Below, one piece after another: positions 1 to 11,230 of a stretch of 64,000 bases of DNA (positions are counted from its first letter, which is position 1; every line of letters starts with the position of its first letter). The notes under the pieces were generated by a model. It worked only from the letters and a program-made list of their open reading frames with translations. It was not told the origin of the DNA and made no database searches. Origin of the DNA: Chamaecyparis obtusa (taxonomy: Eukaryota; Streptophyta; Pinopsida; Cupressales; Cupressaceae); assembly GCA_027943335.1 (NCBI GenBank), contig BSBK01003562.1:629501-693500 (forward strand), written 5' to 3'. Position numbers and translations under genes: made by a program.

Positions 1-640
1 TTGTACACCTATTTGAGTTGTCAGTGCTTTATCACTTGGTCAATGCTCTTGAGCTTAACTTAATTTAGTCTATCAGTCCTTCCAAATGGACACTTTCTCT
101 CTGACACTACTCAGTGTTTCTCAACACCTCAATCCTTGAGTGTTTCTTAACACTACCAATCTAGACATCATTGTGTTTCTCAACACCTATCAAATCTTGC
201 ACTATCCACTGCAGACTTACACTTTGACACTAGCACAAAGGTGTTTTTTTAACACCCAGCACCAAATTACATCCTAGAAAACTGCAAACAACTGAGATAT
301 AATGAACTATTTTCTTGTGTGTTGTCTGTCATCATTGATTTTCATTTTTTGTGTCTTCTAAATTCTCTCGATGATGTATGCTTGACTAGAGATTCATGAC
401 AAGGGGCATAACATATTTTCTTTGATTTCTACTAGTGGTATGATTTCAATGATCTTAAGTTGCCTAATAAACTGGGTATCTGTGGTAAGAGCCTCCATCA
501 CGATTGGAATGCCACACATACCTTGACCCTCATTATTCAAATACTTAGGTGAGGTTGCAATTATCTCCCTATCTATTACCCAAGTGTAACATGTATGATG
601 ACGCTCCTAGTTATCTTGGTAGCTTGTGCCTCGATACAAA
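1..640. repeat. AT-rich sequence with GTGTT...AACAC hairpins
   Basis: No convincing coding sequence. The first 260 bases hold four short inverted repeats of the form GTGTT-loop-AACAC, at 114-127, 140-153, 173-186 and 241-255. The same kind of hairpin occurs near 13,743-13,790 inside the nested non-autonomous retroelement, in the opposite orientation. This stretch may therefore be a fragment of a related element. The family is not identified. Confidence 0.4.
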
Positions 641-877
641 AGGGTGTATCAATATCAATTGCCCATTTAAGTTCTTCAACTTCACAACATCTCATTTTTT
701 CTTCTCCTTAACTCATTCAACTTATATCATATTTTGAATGCTATGGAAATATAATATAAACCAGAAATCAATTATTTGACATCAATGACAAGATAATAAC
801 TAATCTAACCTTTCTATTATCTTGTAATCCTCTGATCTTGGTTGGTCTTCATCATCATCACCATCAGTTATAGTAAC

Positions 878-890
878 AATATCCCTCTTT
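878..890 (-). promoter_or_regulatory. Polypurine tract and LTR edge (minus strand)
   Basis: Read on the minus strand, an AAAGAGGGATAT-like purine run directly precedes TGTTACTATAAC, the LTR start. This is the expected plus-strand primer site. The same junction occurs at 26,311-26,322 and at 28,991-29,001. Confidence 0.65.
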
Positions 891-1550
891 GGTATTGATG
901 GAAACACACTAACAATCTTCATTGTTCACTTGATGATGGTAATACTTCACTGTCATTCATGTACTCCCTGTGAGATGTAACTTCTTCTCTGTTGTACTTG
1001 ATCTTTCTTTCTTTGTCTTCTTTCTATCAGTAACAATCATCTCCTTCAATAGATCTTCTATATTGTCTCTCTTTGACAAATTATTTTTTTGATCTTCTAT
1101 CTCAATAATCAATTGTTTTACAACTTATCCCTCTTTATGATCATCAATAGTAATATTCTCTCTCTATAGTATTCTCCCTTACTAATCAATTGAATTATTC
1201 TCCCTCTTTGACAACAATGTCAAAGACATATAAACTCCTAAAAAATTTCTCAGGCAGAAAATCATACTTCAAATGTATAGATTTCTCATTGTAATCATAA
1301 AAAATTTCACAACTTCAAGCATCACCTAAAGAGTGAACACTAGCATCAACTCAAAAGATAGATATTCAAATGAATACTTGAATTGATGCAACACACATCT
1401 AACCTTAGAGAATATTGGATAGGGGAAGAAATCCTAACTTACCTCGGAGATACTAAAAAACATCCTTCGATAGTGGTTTGGTAAATATATTGAAGCTATA
1501 TGTTCCTTTGAATTCACATACTTGAATATCACATACTTATCTTGTACTTT

Positions 1551-1815
1551 CTATATCAAGTAATGATACTTGATAGAAATGTGATTTGTCTTTGAATGCA
1601 TCACCAAATTCTTTGATATGTTAATAGCACTTGTATTATCACAATTAATTATAACTAGATTAGTAATATCTTCTTGCATACATTCAAGTAATTGTTTGAT
1701 CCACACAATTTTAGAACAATTCATAGTTGCAAAAACATACTCAGCTTCGACAATAGATCGTGAAATAAAAATTTGTTTCTTTCTTAACCATGTCAACAAT
1801 CTTTCTCCTAAAAAT
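1551..1815 (-). pseudogene. Ty1-copia RNase H fragment
   Basis: The minus-strand frame shows the Ty1-copia RNase H signature: a TWLRKKQ start, a degraded S-R-S-x-x-E-A-E-Y motif (the catalytic Glu region), the CDNTSAINISKN block with its catalytic Asp, and an H-S-K-T...KYHYL end. In the family this domain degrades the RNA of the RNA/DNA hybrid during reverse transcription. The fragment lacks the upstream half of the domain and meets an oppositely oriented RT at about 1,815, so it cannot be expressed as part of a pol polyprotein. Confidence 0.8.
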
Positions 1816-1829
1816 GATTCAAAGTTTAT

Positions 1830-2162
1830 TGGATGGATGTTAAGTCTGCATTTTTAAATAGAATTCTTGGGGAAGAAGTGTACATTGAACAACCTGAAAG
1901 ATTTGATCAAAATTCTAACAAGGATATGGTATGCAAACTACACAAGACACTCCATGGATTGAAGCAAGCACCCCAAGCATGGTATGAAAGACTACATTCT
2001 TATTTATTCAAAATTAGATTTCAAAGGACAAGTGATAACAATAATTTATATTTGAAATGTGATAGTACTAATAATATTTTGATTTTTGAGATATTTATTA
2101 ATGACATTATATTTGGAGGAAATGAGATAATGTCTAAATCACTTGCTGAGGAGAGGAGAAAT
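1830..2162 (+). pseudogene. Ty1-copia reverse transcriptase fragment
   Basis: The plus-strand frame begins at the conserved MDVKSAFLN motif, where the first catalytic Asp of copia RT lies. It continues through VYIEQPERF, the HGLKQAPQAWYERL block and an IFINDIIFGG segment, equivalent to the usual YVDDII catalytic box but with the first Asp replaced by Asn. It ends near 2,162, where homology to the longer copy at 27,247-27,725 stops. The remainder of the open frame (to 2,204) is antisense LTR sequence. It is a dead fragment. Confidence 0.82.
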
Positions 2163-2720
2163 GTCCAAATCATAACCATCCAACTCATCATAGCTAATCA
2201 ATAAATGTCATTCTGATCCTTGTATTTAATTTATGTTCCTTGCTCAGTGGCTAATTCTGAATTTTAGTTAGCTTCACTTGGTGTCTAAAACTTCTTGTTC
2301 AGTGTCTTGGGTTCCTTTTCTTTTACTGAAACCTACTTTCTCTCTTTACCAAATGACTTTTTCTTCTCGGTAGCCAAAACTATTCTGCTTACAAACTTGT
2401 CAAATATTCATTACCATTCTTTACTGATTTGATATAATCATATGTTAGGTAGAAAATAATTATATCAACATAATCTTATCATTGTTCGATCTGTATCAGT
2501 TGCCCATTTAAGTTCTTCAACTTCATAACATCTCATTTCTTCTTCTCCTTAACTCATTCAACTTATATCATATTCTGAATGATATGGCAACATAATATAA
2601 AGCAAAAAGTCAATTTCTTGACATCAATGACAAGATAATAAATAATCTAACCTTTCTACTATCTTGTAATCCTTTGATCTTATTTAGTCTTCATCATCAT
2701 CACCATCAGTTATAGTAACA
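2163..2720 (-). mobile_element. SIRE-like LTR fragment, first ~560 bp, minus strand
   Basis: The reverse complement matches 29,001 to about 29,560 of the full LTR at 29,001-31,105. It includes the TGTTACTATAAC start at 2,720 and several CGGTAA/ACCGAG motifs. The bases just outside the LTR start are CCACC (GGTGG on the minus strand), identical to the 5 bp following the LTR end at 31,105. This supports an inversion between the two sites. Confidence 0.75.
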
Positions 2721-3176
2721 CCACCTTGTCACAAGGTTGACCTAGGACAATGAATGTAGAATATTAAGGAAAGGATTTTGTGTATGGAAATGTGGGTTGA
2801 TGATACAATACATTGGGATAAGGTCAAATGTATGAAAATGCTTGAAGGTGATAATAAAAGAGGAAGAATAAGGATTAGGGCAGGAGCGAAAATTTTAGCA
2901 TGAGAGATGCCAAAAGTCACCACATAGTGAATCAAATAGAACCGAATCCACTTGTCATAAGATTGACCTAGGACAATGAATGTAGAATCTGAAGACAAGG
3001 ATTAGGAGTGTGGAAATTTGTGTTGATGTTATAATTAATGTGTTTGAATAAACAAACAAACAGTTAAGATAATGTCAAATATATAGAAACACTTGAATTC
3101 AAGTGTGAATGAGGATGTAAAGGATAAAGGAAGGAACAATACTTAGCATGTGAGCATGCCATATGTTACTAAATAA
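2721..3176. repeat. Two tandem ~226-bp units (LTR target site)
   Basis: Two diverged units share the phrase TTGACCTAGGACAATGAATG at about 2,737 and 2,963, a spacing of 226 bp. An inverted related stretch occurs at 31,111-31,400. Joining the flank at 2,721 to the flank at 31,110 recreates the internal unit boundary near 2,925-2,960, so the SIRE-like LTR was inserted into this repeat. There is no coding sense. Confidence 0.65.
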
Positions 3177-3559
3177 TCATAGTGAGAAATTCCATTAAAA
3201 TGAGCCCAAAATCAAATGGGAATTTGCATGTATATCAATTCCACTATCATTTTTTTATTCTACTATGAAGTGCATGTAGATATACCATGAACATTTATTT
3301 AAAAGCATACGAGCACTTGAAACCATTCATAACAAGTAAATATTCACATATAAGATGATACATGAGGTCCATGTAAAGTAATGAACTCAATATGAAATAA
3401 GCAGTGTCCAACACAAAAGTAAAAACAAGCAGAATTGAGGGTGCATTCATAAGAGCATAATAATACATACAAAATAATCTACGATGATCATCATTATTAT
3501 CCTCCAAATCCACACATATTATTTCCTCATGCTCGTCTTTGTTGATTCTTGTGTCTTAT
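3177..3559. other. Unassigned AT-rich sequence
   Basis: There is no recognisable domain on either strand. The short open frames here lack motifs. It lies between the tandem repeat and the decayed RT end of copia A, where the element's missing 3' part and 3' LTR would be expected. Confidence 0.4.
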
Positions 3560-3562
3560 TCT

Positions 3563-4226
3563 TCATGAATCCCCTCTTTTATTACATGTATTTTCTCTTG
3601 ATAATATTTCATACTTTTCATAGAAACTTTTATTCATTAGTTCATGGTGACACTTTGAGTACTTGGTCTCAATGTACCTTCTTGTGCATAAAATTATTAC
3701 TTTTGTATAACTTAAATATAGTTGCTTTTGTTTCTTTACTTGCTTCATAAATAAATTATCCATCATAATTCTCTTCAAAAGGTGTGCTTGTATCAACATA
3801 TTTATTATGTCATTGGAGGATTTTTAGCATGGAGATCTTTATGTAAGAGAAAGAAAAAATATGGATGTCATTTTTGCAACAAGAGAAAATATCTCACTAT
3901 AATCAACACCCTCAACCTGAAAGGAGCCTTTCACAACCAACATTTCTTTATACTTCTCAATACCTCATTTGAACCAATATTTTTCTTGAACACCCATTTG
4001 CAACTAACAAGTTTTTGTCCTTTGGGCAATGGTACAAGATCTCATGTTTCATTCATTTTCAAAATTTTCATTTCTTCCTTCGTGGGAATTTTTTAGGATC
4101 CTGCATCATTCATATCTAATGCCTCTTCTATACATCTAGTTTCATCCACACTACTATTCAAACTAAAAATACATCTCCAATCACCAGATGAATACCTTTT
4201 AGTGGTTGTCTATGCCTTGTAGACCT
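3563..4226 (-). pseudogene. Copia A reverse transcriptase, N-terminal part, decayed
   Basis: On the minus strand a typical copia RT opening is readable in pieces: KMNETWDLVPLPKGQK, then CKWVFKKN, then a GVDYSEIFS segment, corresponding to the usual GIDYxETFSPV box. After about 3,780 only faint resemblance remains. Several stops and frameshifts interrupt it, and the catalytic YVDD box is not visible. It follows the integrase C-terminal linker directly, as expected for the Ty1-copia order. Confidence 0.6.
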
Positions 4227-5037
4227 TCAAACAAGATGAATTGGTGGTTCTTTCTCCTCTTCTAAAGATTCAGAGTTAGATGAGTTCTCCTCAACTTCTT
4301 GTATATCTAGGGATCTCAGTTCAATTTTCTCAGGTATAGAAGGTAGTTGAAGCACATCTTCCTTTTTAGTTTGTCCCAATTGCAATGTAATAGAAGGAGA
4401 GTTAGTTTCTCTAAAAATAACACTTCTACTAAGTATCACCTTCTGTGAAATACTATCTCAACTTTCTTGTATCCTTTCACACCATATGTACTCGATGAAG
4501 ATACATTTTATAGCCTTGATCTCAATTTTTATCGGCTTCTCCTTTGGCACATATGCATATGCCTCCTAGCCAAAAAATCTAAGATGTTTCAATGAAGGCT
4601 TATGACCCAACCATGATTTCATAGGTATTTTATCAACAAGAGTTGATGTAGGAGACATGTTAATCAAGTAGCAAGAAATGACAACTTCAGCCCAAAACTT
4701 TTGTTCTGGGCCGAAACCACTTAGCATACTCCCATCCTTCTCGATCCATGTCCTATTCATTCTTTCTACTAATACATTTCATTCTGGAGAATAAAAAGTT
4801 TTCATTTGTCTATGAATACCACTATCTTTATAAAATCTATAAAAATCATTAGAGAAAAATTTATTGCCATTATCAATTCTCAAACATTTTATTTTCTTCC
4901 TTGTTTGCAACTCAACCACCACTTCAAATTCTGTAAACCGATTAAATTTTTTATATTTAATCTTTAGAATATATTCATATGTCCTTTTTCTATAATCGTT
5001 AATAAAAGAAACATAATATGTTGATTTTCCAATAGAA
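4227..5037 (-). pseudogene. Copia A integrase, C-terminal part
   Basis: The minus strand shows the copia integrase core end: an ERMNRTWIEK motif (the catalytic Glu region), then FWAEVVISCYLINMSPT, KPSLKHLRFFG and a charged linker leading into RT. The upstream part reads through RIDNGNKF, equivalent to the usual SDNGxEF block with the second catalytic Asp, and ends at 5,037. There the 15-kb element is inserted. The N-terminal part continues at 20,119 beyond that insertion. In the family this enzyme joins cDNA to the chromosome. Here it is broken by the insertion and several stops. Confidence 0.78.
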
Positions 5038-5042
5038 GAAGT
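5038..5042. repeat. Target-site duplication GAAGT, left copy
   Basis: GAAGT lies directly outside the LTR end at 5,043 and is repeated directly outside the other LTR at 20,114-20,118. This defines both borders of the 15-kb insertion. Confidence 0.85.
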
Positions 5043-6301
5043 TGTTGGGATAGGAAAGATATAGTACTGAGAGGGGAGGGGTGAATCAGTACCCTCAAAT
5101 TTTTTTACTAATTAACAATCTGCAATAGTAGTGCTTAACTAACTGGTTGAGTCCATTTCTTACAACATACATTTAAATAACTTGTAACTATAAAATTCAT
5201 GTAAACAAAACAATAAGACATTCATGAAAATGTTAAATCATGACTCAAGTATTTTGGTTATGCAAAAACCCTTTTTAGAAGGTAAAAATTGCGGTGGGAT
5301 GACACCCACAAATTCTTCACTACTCTAGTAAATAAAGTATGTCGGTTAAGGCTAAAATTGTGATCACTTATGATGATCTTACCCTATTAGAAGTAACATA
5401 AGATCGATTAGAGCTACCTTGTGAAAGGATTTTAGCAACACCAAGTAAGTGTGCACTCAGTTAGGAGATTTACAATAGACGGTTAAGTCTACTCTATTAA
5501 GAGATTTACAATCTTTCTACAATGGTTAAATTGATAACATAAAATATCTGTAAATGACAACTTGTACTTGTCTGAATGAGATCTATGAAATAATAAGTAG
5601 ATTTCACCTTGATGTGTAGAATATTACTCTTTGTCCTTCTCGGCAGCCTTGTATGTTTCTGATAAACTGAATACTGTCTCTGACAACTTTTCATTCATGT
5701 AAACATTTATCTGATCATTGATGTCATGTATGTGGCTACTACTTCATGATCTCCTTATCATGTATATGTTGAAATGACATCTTTTACAATTATATAGCAA
5801 GCTATGTTGACCTAATTAGGTTTACAACATCTTAGAAAACCTAATATCTACGATGTACAAAAATAACCTAGATCTAACTATTACATAGGAATCATCACAA
5901 CATTAAATGATTACATTCATCATAAATGTGTTTTGATCTTGGTAAATCATTTATAGATCTGTGTAAACTATTTGCATAGAGATATGTGCCAATATTGATT
6001 ACTATGTCATTTCTTGAATAACTCGATAAACACCGCATTCCCTATTCGGTGAATTAACTAATGCTCGGTGTGTAGAATACTTGGTTCACTGACTCGCTGC
6101 TCAGTAAACATGCTCGATTAAACTTGTGTTCTTTTAGCTTTAGGTTCTACCTTGTAACTGCTCGGTATGAAGGCTTTGTAAGTTCAACCGACTAACTTGT
6201 TTAGCTCCTTATTCCAACTTTTACTGACTTGAATAGATTAGATTACCACCTAATCTCATTTGATACTAATGATAATACTTAATGCTCAAATAGAGATAAA
6301 A
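5043..6301 (-). mobile_element. 3' LTR of the 15-kb element
   Basis: It matches 18,837-20,113 over its whole length. It ends on the minus strand in CTATCCCAACA and begins with a mutated terminus (TTTTATCTC where the other LTR has TGTTATCAC). A TATATAA-like box lies near 5,790. Several CTCGGT motifs lie in the U3 part at about 6,020-6,190. Confidence 0.85.
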
Positions 6302-6316
6302 ATCTCCCCCTTTGGC
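6302..6316 (-). promoter_or_regulatory. Polypurine tract of the 15-kb element
   Basis: On the minus strand GCCAAAGGGGGAGAT directly precedes the 3' LTR start. This is the normal position and composition of the plus-strand primer. A second CCCCC-containing tract lies nearby at about 6,431. Confidence 0.75.
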
Positions 6317-6521
6317 ATTAGTATCAAAACCATAATGTAATATATGTACCGAATACACTTAAAAAATGTTCTAACTCCATATGAGTACAAAATATACATT
6401 TGCCAAAATTTACTAACTTCTATACAAACTCCCCCTTTTTGCATACTCTTAGTATATAGTAAAGTACATAGACATATACATGATTTCCCCCTTTTTGAAA
6501 TTAATGCCAAATCAAAATGTA

Positions 6522-9500
6522 CTTACAGCTTGTCAAATATGTGCTGGTGGGTTTTCTGTAATGAAGATAAGACATTTTCCCATTCCTCTTTCAAGTTGTC
6601 AAGAGTAATGTGCTCAAGACCGACTTGTGCATGCATGTCAAAAATGATTTCAAAAACTAAAATTTTTGGGGTGGCTACTAATACCTTAGCCTTTTCCATA
6701 TGTCACTCTTTGATCTTCAAGTGTGGTAGTAGCTCGGCTTGCAACTCGGTGATATTGTCACTTATGATTTCTTCCTACTTCCTTAAGTTTGATCTCAACC
6801 GCCTCAATTCTTATACTTTCAATATATGCTTATGAAAAGCATTGATCTAGGTTAGAGATGTGTTTGCACTAGCCAAAATTTTTGCATCTAGCTTCTTTAT
6901 CTTCTCACTGACCTCGGCAGTGAAGGTGTCCATAGTGCATAACTTAAACAATATTTGGATAATTTTTAGAGTGATAGATTGTAACTCAGTTATGACCTCA
7001 GAAATTTTTACCTTATTTATAGCCACTTCTTGGCTAATTTTCTTTTCAAGTTTTTGTTGTATTTTTGCTTATGCCCTCTCTTTCTTTCTTTCCTTAGCTT
7101 TTTGTATTTTTGTTGTATTGTTGTAATTTTCTTTGCAAATTTTTGATATTTATTTGTTTTTTCTTTCTTTCCTTAGCTTTCCTTGTGCAACCTTCCTCAT
7201 GCACAATTCTCCATACTTTCTCAACTCTTCAGGGTCCAAAGTCCTAGGGTCACATTCAAGAATCTCTATTATTTCATCCAAAGTGACTTTCCCTTTTCCA
7301 TGCTTCTTTTTCTTCTTCTTTTTCTCTTGTGGTGAAGACTTGATAAAAGGAACTAGAGATTTTACCTCTATATTTGTTTGTTCCAACTCAGTTGACACAT
7401 TATCTTCCTTCTTTAGCTCCCTGGTGACCTGAGTCTTAGTCAATTGAGTAGGGGCCTCTGTTGTAGTGTCAATTGTGGTTGTCTTGGTGGTGTCTATCAG
7501 CTTAGGATCTTCCGATTCTTGAGTTTCAATCTATTTTTCCTTAGGCTCATTTGACTCAATTGTACCTTTTGAGCCTTCAAGTTCCTTTTGAGAAATAATC
7601 TCAACTGCTTGAACTAAAATTGGAAAGTCACCTGGTATAGTGCTTGCTACTAGCTCAGTGGGAGCTTGTTCTTCTATTTGTGCTCCAGTAATGATGATGT
7701 CATCATCATCCTTTGTATCATCAGGATCACCATTAGTGATGTCTTCTATAAGAACATCATTTGTCCTTGTTATAATAATTTTCTTAGGTGGATCCTGATA
7801 CACTTCTTGATAACCAGCCAAATAAAAGTTAATGGCAATGGTTTCATCTGGCACCTTGGTGTCTGATAGTTCTATTGGGTCCTTTGTGGCCAGATCAACA
7901 TCATCTGTGTGGATGCCTTTGCCTTTTCTTTTACTTTTCTTCTTAGGAATCACAACCAATGCCATCTTTTTAGCTTCAGCTCGGGCTTAGGGGATAGAAG
8001 TCCATAGTAATTGGCTATTCTCATCAACCTCTGCAAGTTTCCTAGCTAGAATTTGTAGTGCTCTACTTTTCACTAGAAACCTTTTTGAATATTACTTCAT
8101 CAGCTCTTCAATCTTAGGGATTGTTAATGTTGGCATTGCCAATATTAGGGAATGTTCCCTCATTTTATTTTCAATGCTTAGAGCATAAGTCCACCTAGTA
8201 GATTCCTTATCATGTAAGCTCTTAGGTACATATTTGGAAAATTCTATTAGTACTTGTTTAAAATTTATCATCATTTGAAAAACTACTTCTTCTATCTTGG
8301 TTTGGTCCTAGGTGGACATGTGAACATATCTACCCATCTTAGGGTGATTTAAACCTCCAGTCTCAATTATTGTCTTTGCAAGTTCATCAAAAGATAGATC
8401 TCTATTTACAACAACATTAAATTGACTTGTATCATCCTCTTCTTCATCATCAACAACATCCTTACCTCTTATTAGTTTTCTTCTCTTCTTTGATGCCTCA
8501 GTGGTAGCTTGAGCACCTCTCTTCTTTTGATAGGTTTTTTTCAATGTAGGCCTTGAAATATTAACAACTCCTTTCTTTTGTGGTGGTGAAGTAGCAGTGG
8601 TAGATCTTTTTCGGGCTCTAGTTTGCACTTTTTCTTGCTTCTTCTTTGGAGTGGACTTAACCGGTGTAGATTCATCATCTTTATCTGACTCGGTTGCCTC
8701 TTCATCATATGCAGTGTTAACTAAGAGTAACTGAACCTCGGTTGCTACCTCAACTAGAATTTCCTCAGATGCCTCAACATCATCTACATCTTATCCAAAC
8801 ATTTTTACCAATTTGCCCATCATTTTTCTAGACTTCTTTGTAATTTTACCAATGACTAGATCTATTTTTATTTTATGTTTTTCTTCTTCATATGTCCCAA
8901 ACCTAGTAGCATTAGGATCCTTAGGCTCTACCAGTAATTCCTTAATTGACCTTGATTCTTGGTCAATATCAATCTCATATCCCATTGGGGCTAACCATTT
9001 TGTTCTCAGTTCAACTGCTTTGATCAGGGTATAGTCGATGTCTACCAAGAAACATATGTCATGTTCATACTTCTTGACTAATTGACTTGGTATCCTACTT
9101 CTGGCATTCATTCTATCTTTGAATTGTTCAAAGTGAATATCCATTGTACTCAAAATTTTCACCCAAACTTTGTATCAAATCATTGATTTGTAGAGTCACA
9201 GGTTTGTCAGTAGTCCAGTCTACATTACCAATTGAAGGGAAAAAAATTTGCACATAGAAGAATATGCAAAGTAACAATGATCCAAACTGACATGTATTTT
9301 ATTTTTCTGACCAAATTGTTTTCATGTTTTCTTCAACCTATTTTAGTAACAACTCAGCAAGGTCCAACTAAAATCCCTTTTTCACCATCTTATAAGCAAT
9401 ATCTACCACTCCACACAGTACACTATTTGGTCTGATCAATTGAAAAAATTTGTACCCAATAACATATGCACTGAACCTAGTTTCAGAATGCACAATTGTG

Positions 9501-10038
9501 TTTACTTTCAATCCTCTATCATCTCATTCTTCTCCAGTGGTTTTCTCCAATTTGGTTCTTGGTGCACTCCTCAGTGCTTTCACTTTATCGGTGGTAGGGT
9601 AACCTATTACCGCATGTATGATATCCTTCATGATTTTCATGAGCTCATCTAGCCATAGTTTTCCATCATGAAAATGGCTCAGCATAATTCTAATCCATTC
9701 ATTCTTGAATACTTTTAGGAAATGTAGGGCATTTATCAAACCCTTGAATCTCAAATGCTCATGTTCATCCTTTAATTGCCCATCAATACTTAGCTCTTGA
9801 AATATGGAAATGAGCTCAAAATAACCAATCTCACCAATTTTACAGTGAATGTAGGCTCATATGTCTTCAACCAACAAACCCTAGGTGGTATGCTCGAAAA
9901 AGCTCTGGTTTTATCAGTCTGTGAAGCAACTTCGGGGTGAAGTTTGTACTTCGGCTCATCACATGTAGAAGAAATGATCAACCTAATATCCTCCTCAGCT
10001 ACATTCTTAGATTTGTTAACTTTTGATGCGGATGCCAT
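6522..10038 (-). pseudogene. Giant ORF (~1,170 codons) in env position, unknown function
   Basis: One minus-strand frame runs from an ATG at 10,038 (MASASKVNKSKNVAEEDIR) to a stop near 6,522, just upstream of the PPT. Only about ten stops break it. A frame change affects about 9,165-9,790. The N-terminal ~250 residues look globular, with KTYEPTFTVK and an FKGLINALHFLK stretch. The middle is very basic then acidic (RARKRSTTATSPPQKKG; VVDDEEEDDTSQF). Next come a Lys/Glu-rich stretch with a KKKKKKKHGKGK run, and a C-terminal part likely to form coiled coils. I see no signal peptide, membrane segment, zinc finger or retroviral enzyme motif. Position suggests an env-like accessory protein as in SIRE elements, but sequence alone does not support that. 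It is inactivated now, yet its long conserved frame implies past selection. Confidence 0.6.
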
Positions 10039-10559
10039 TATTCTTCAATTTAGGGCTTCGGGAAATAATAAAGAAACAACTCGGTGATGATAGCACTTAC
10101 TCGGAACAATGATGAAACTTCTCAGAATCCTTCAAATTTTTGATCAATCGCTATGAAAATCCTTCACTCAAATTCTCTCTAAAGTCTCTTATCTCTTCAT
10201 GATCACAGTGTGAGAAATAAGCTAAGTCCATTGTATATTTATAATAATTTTCAAATTCTCGCTTAAACCTTTTGCAATAAATGCTTGACCTAACATGACT
10301 CGGTAACAACACTCATGCTCGGTGTATACTACAAAATGTCATAAGCTCGGTTAACACATGAAATTCCACTTGGTTAATACTGGCACTCGGTTAACCTCAC
10401 CCATAGTTACTGACTAGCAACTTCTCACTCAGTCTGGCATATACCGACTGTAAACACTTAAAGCTCAAAATATATGAAACCATAGTTCATCTTAATTCAT
10501 GTAGATTTGGTATGTGTACACTTGATATAAGGAACTATATGATTGATATAACCAATTAG
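10039..10559. other. Spacer with CTCGGT motifs in the 15-kb element
   Basis: Noncoding, AT-rich, between the gag remnant and the giant ORF. It contains CTCGGT or close variants about seven times between 10,080 and 10,440, the same motif that clusters in the element's LTRs. It may hold the promoter or splice acceptor for the giant ORF, but no specific site can be proven. Confidence 0.4.
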
Positions 10560-11226
10560 AGTTAGTAGTTCCATACATACCTTTTCAACTTAGGTGGAGG
10601 TGGTGATGTCACCCAATCCAACCGACTGCATTACTTGACTCAACATTATCACCTGATGCTTTTCTCCACATAGTGTTTCTTATCCTCATGATATCTTCAA
10701 TTGTATTTACATTCTCATAAGTTTGTGTCTATGGTGCTCAATCTCTGCAATCTTTACTTAAGTGACTGACCTTGTGACAATGTAAATATGTCATACTAGA
10801 GTTTGTCCAGTAGCGAGATCTTCCTCTCCAGTTCTTCCTCATGCAGTTAGCTACAATATTTTCATATCTTCCACATGATGTACAACTAACCCATGTGTTG
10901 TAATCCCAAGTATAAGCATTACCTTTTCTTCTCGATTGACAGGTCTTGTTTTGTCCTTTCGGTGTCTATACTTGCTTCATTTTTGTCTATCCTTGTGAAG
11001 TATGTCCATGCATGTTGCAAGTGAGACAATGTTTCTCCATGTAGAGTTTGTTAGGATTCCTATTCAACTTAGATTTGCACTCATGTTTCTAATGTCCATA
11101 CTTGTTACAACTATAACAATAACCATTAAACTTAGGAGTGGTTTTAGGATTACCTTTGTACACACTCAAATGGTTCACTTCTCTAAGTCATTATATCCAA
11201 GGGAATCCATGAAGAGGAAACTTTAG
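10560..11226 (-). pseudogene. Gag C-terminal part with four decayed zinc knuckles
   Basis: The minus strand reads KGNPKTTPKFNGYCYSCNKY, then a CX2CX4HX4C knuckle near 11,075-11,120. Three more degenerate knuckles follow: CLTCNMHGH with its last Cys replaced by a stop (about 11,000-11,040), CTSCGRYEN with His replaced by Asn (about 10,860-10,910), and CHKVSHLSKDC (about 10,745-10,790). Zinc knuckles bind packaged RNA. The N-terminal gag part lies at 18,084-18,814, with the nested element between. Stops within the knuckles show it is dead. Confidence 0.65.
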
Positions 11227-11230
11227 AAAG

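Larger units (their letters stand above)
641..2162. mobile_element. Rearranged Ty1-copia (SIRE-like) fragment, copy 1
   Basis: On the minus strand this fragment carries about 235 bp of LTR start (edge at 878, read as TGTTACTATAAC), a polypurine tract, a noncoding 3' region and RNase H. At about 1,815 it switches abruptly to plus-strand reverse transcriptase, which runs to about 2,162. The same arrangement with the same joint recurs at about 26,088-27,597 in direct orientation. The RT breaks off at 2,162, where it abuts a minus-strand LTR piece. The fragment has no intact coding capacity. Confidence 0.75.

Noticed and set aside
2729..2998. Minus-strand 89-codon frame across the tandem repeat
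   Set aside because: Spans two diverged repeat units with no conserved protein sense.
6344..7432. Hydrophobic plus-strand open frames resembling membrane proteins
   Set aside because: Antisense of the Lys/Glu-rich giant ORF. Lys and Glu codons read as Phe and Leu on the other strand.
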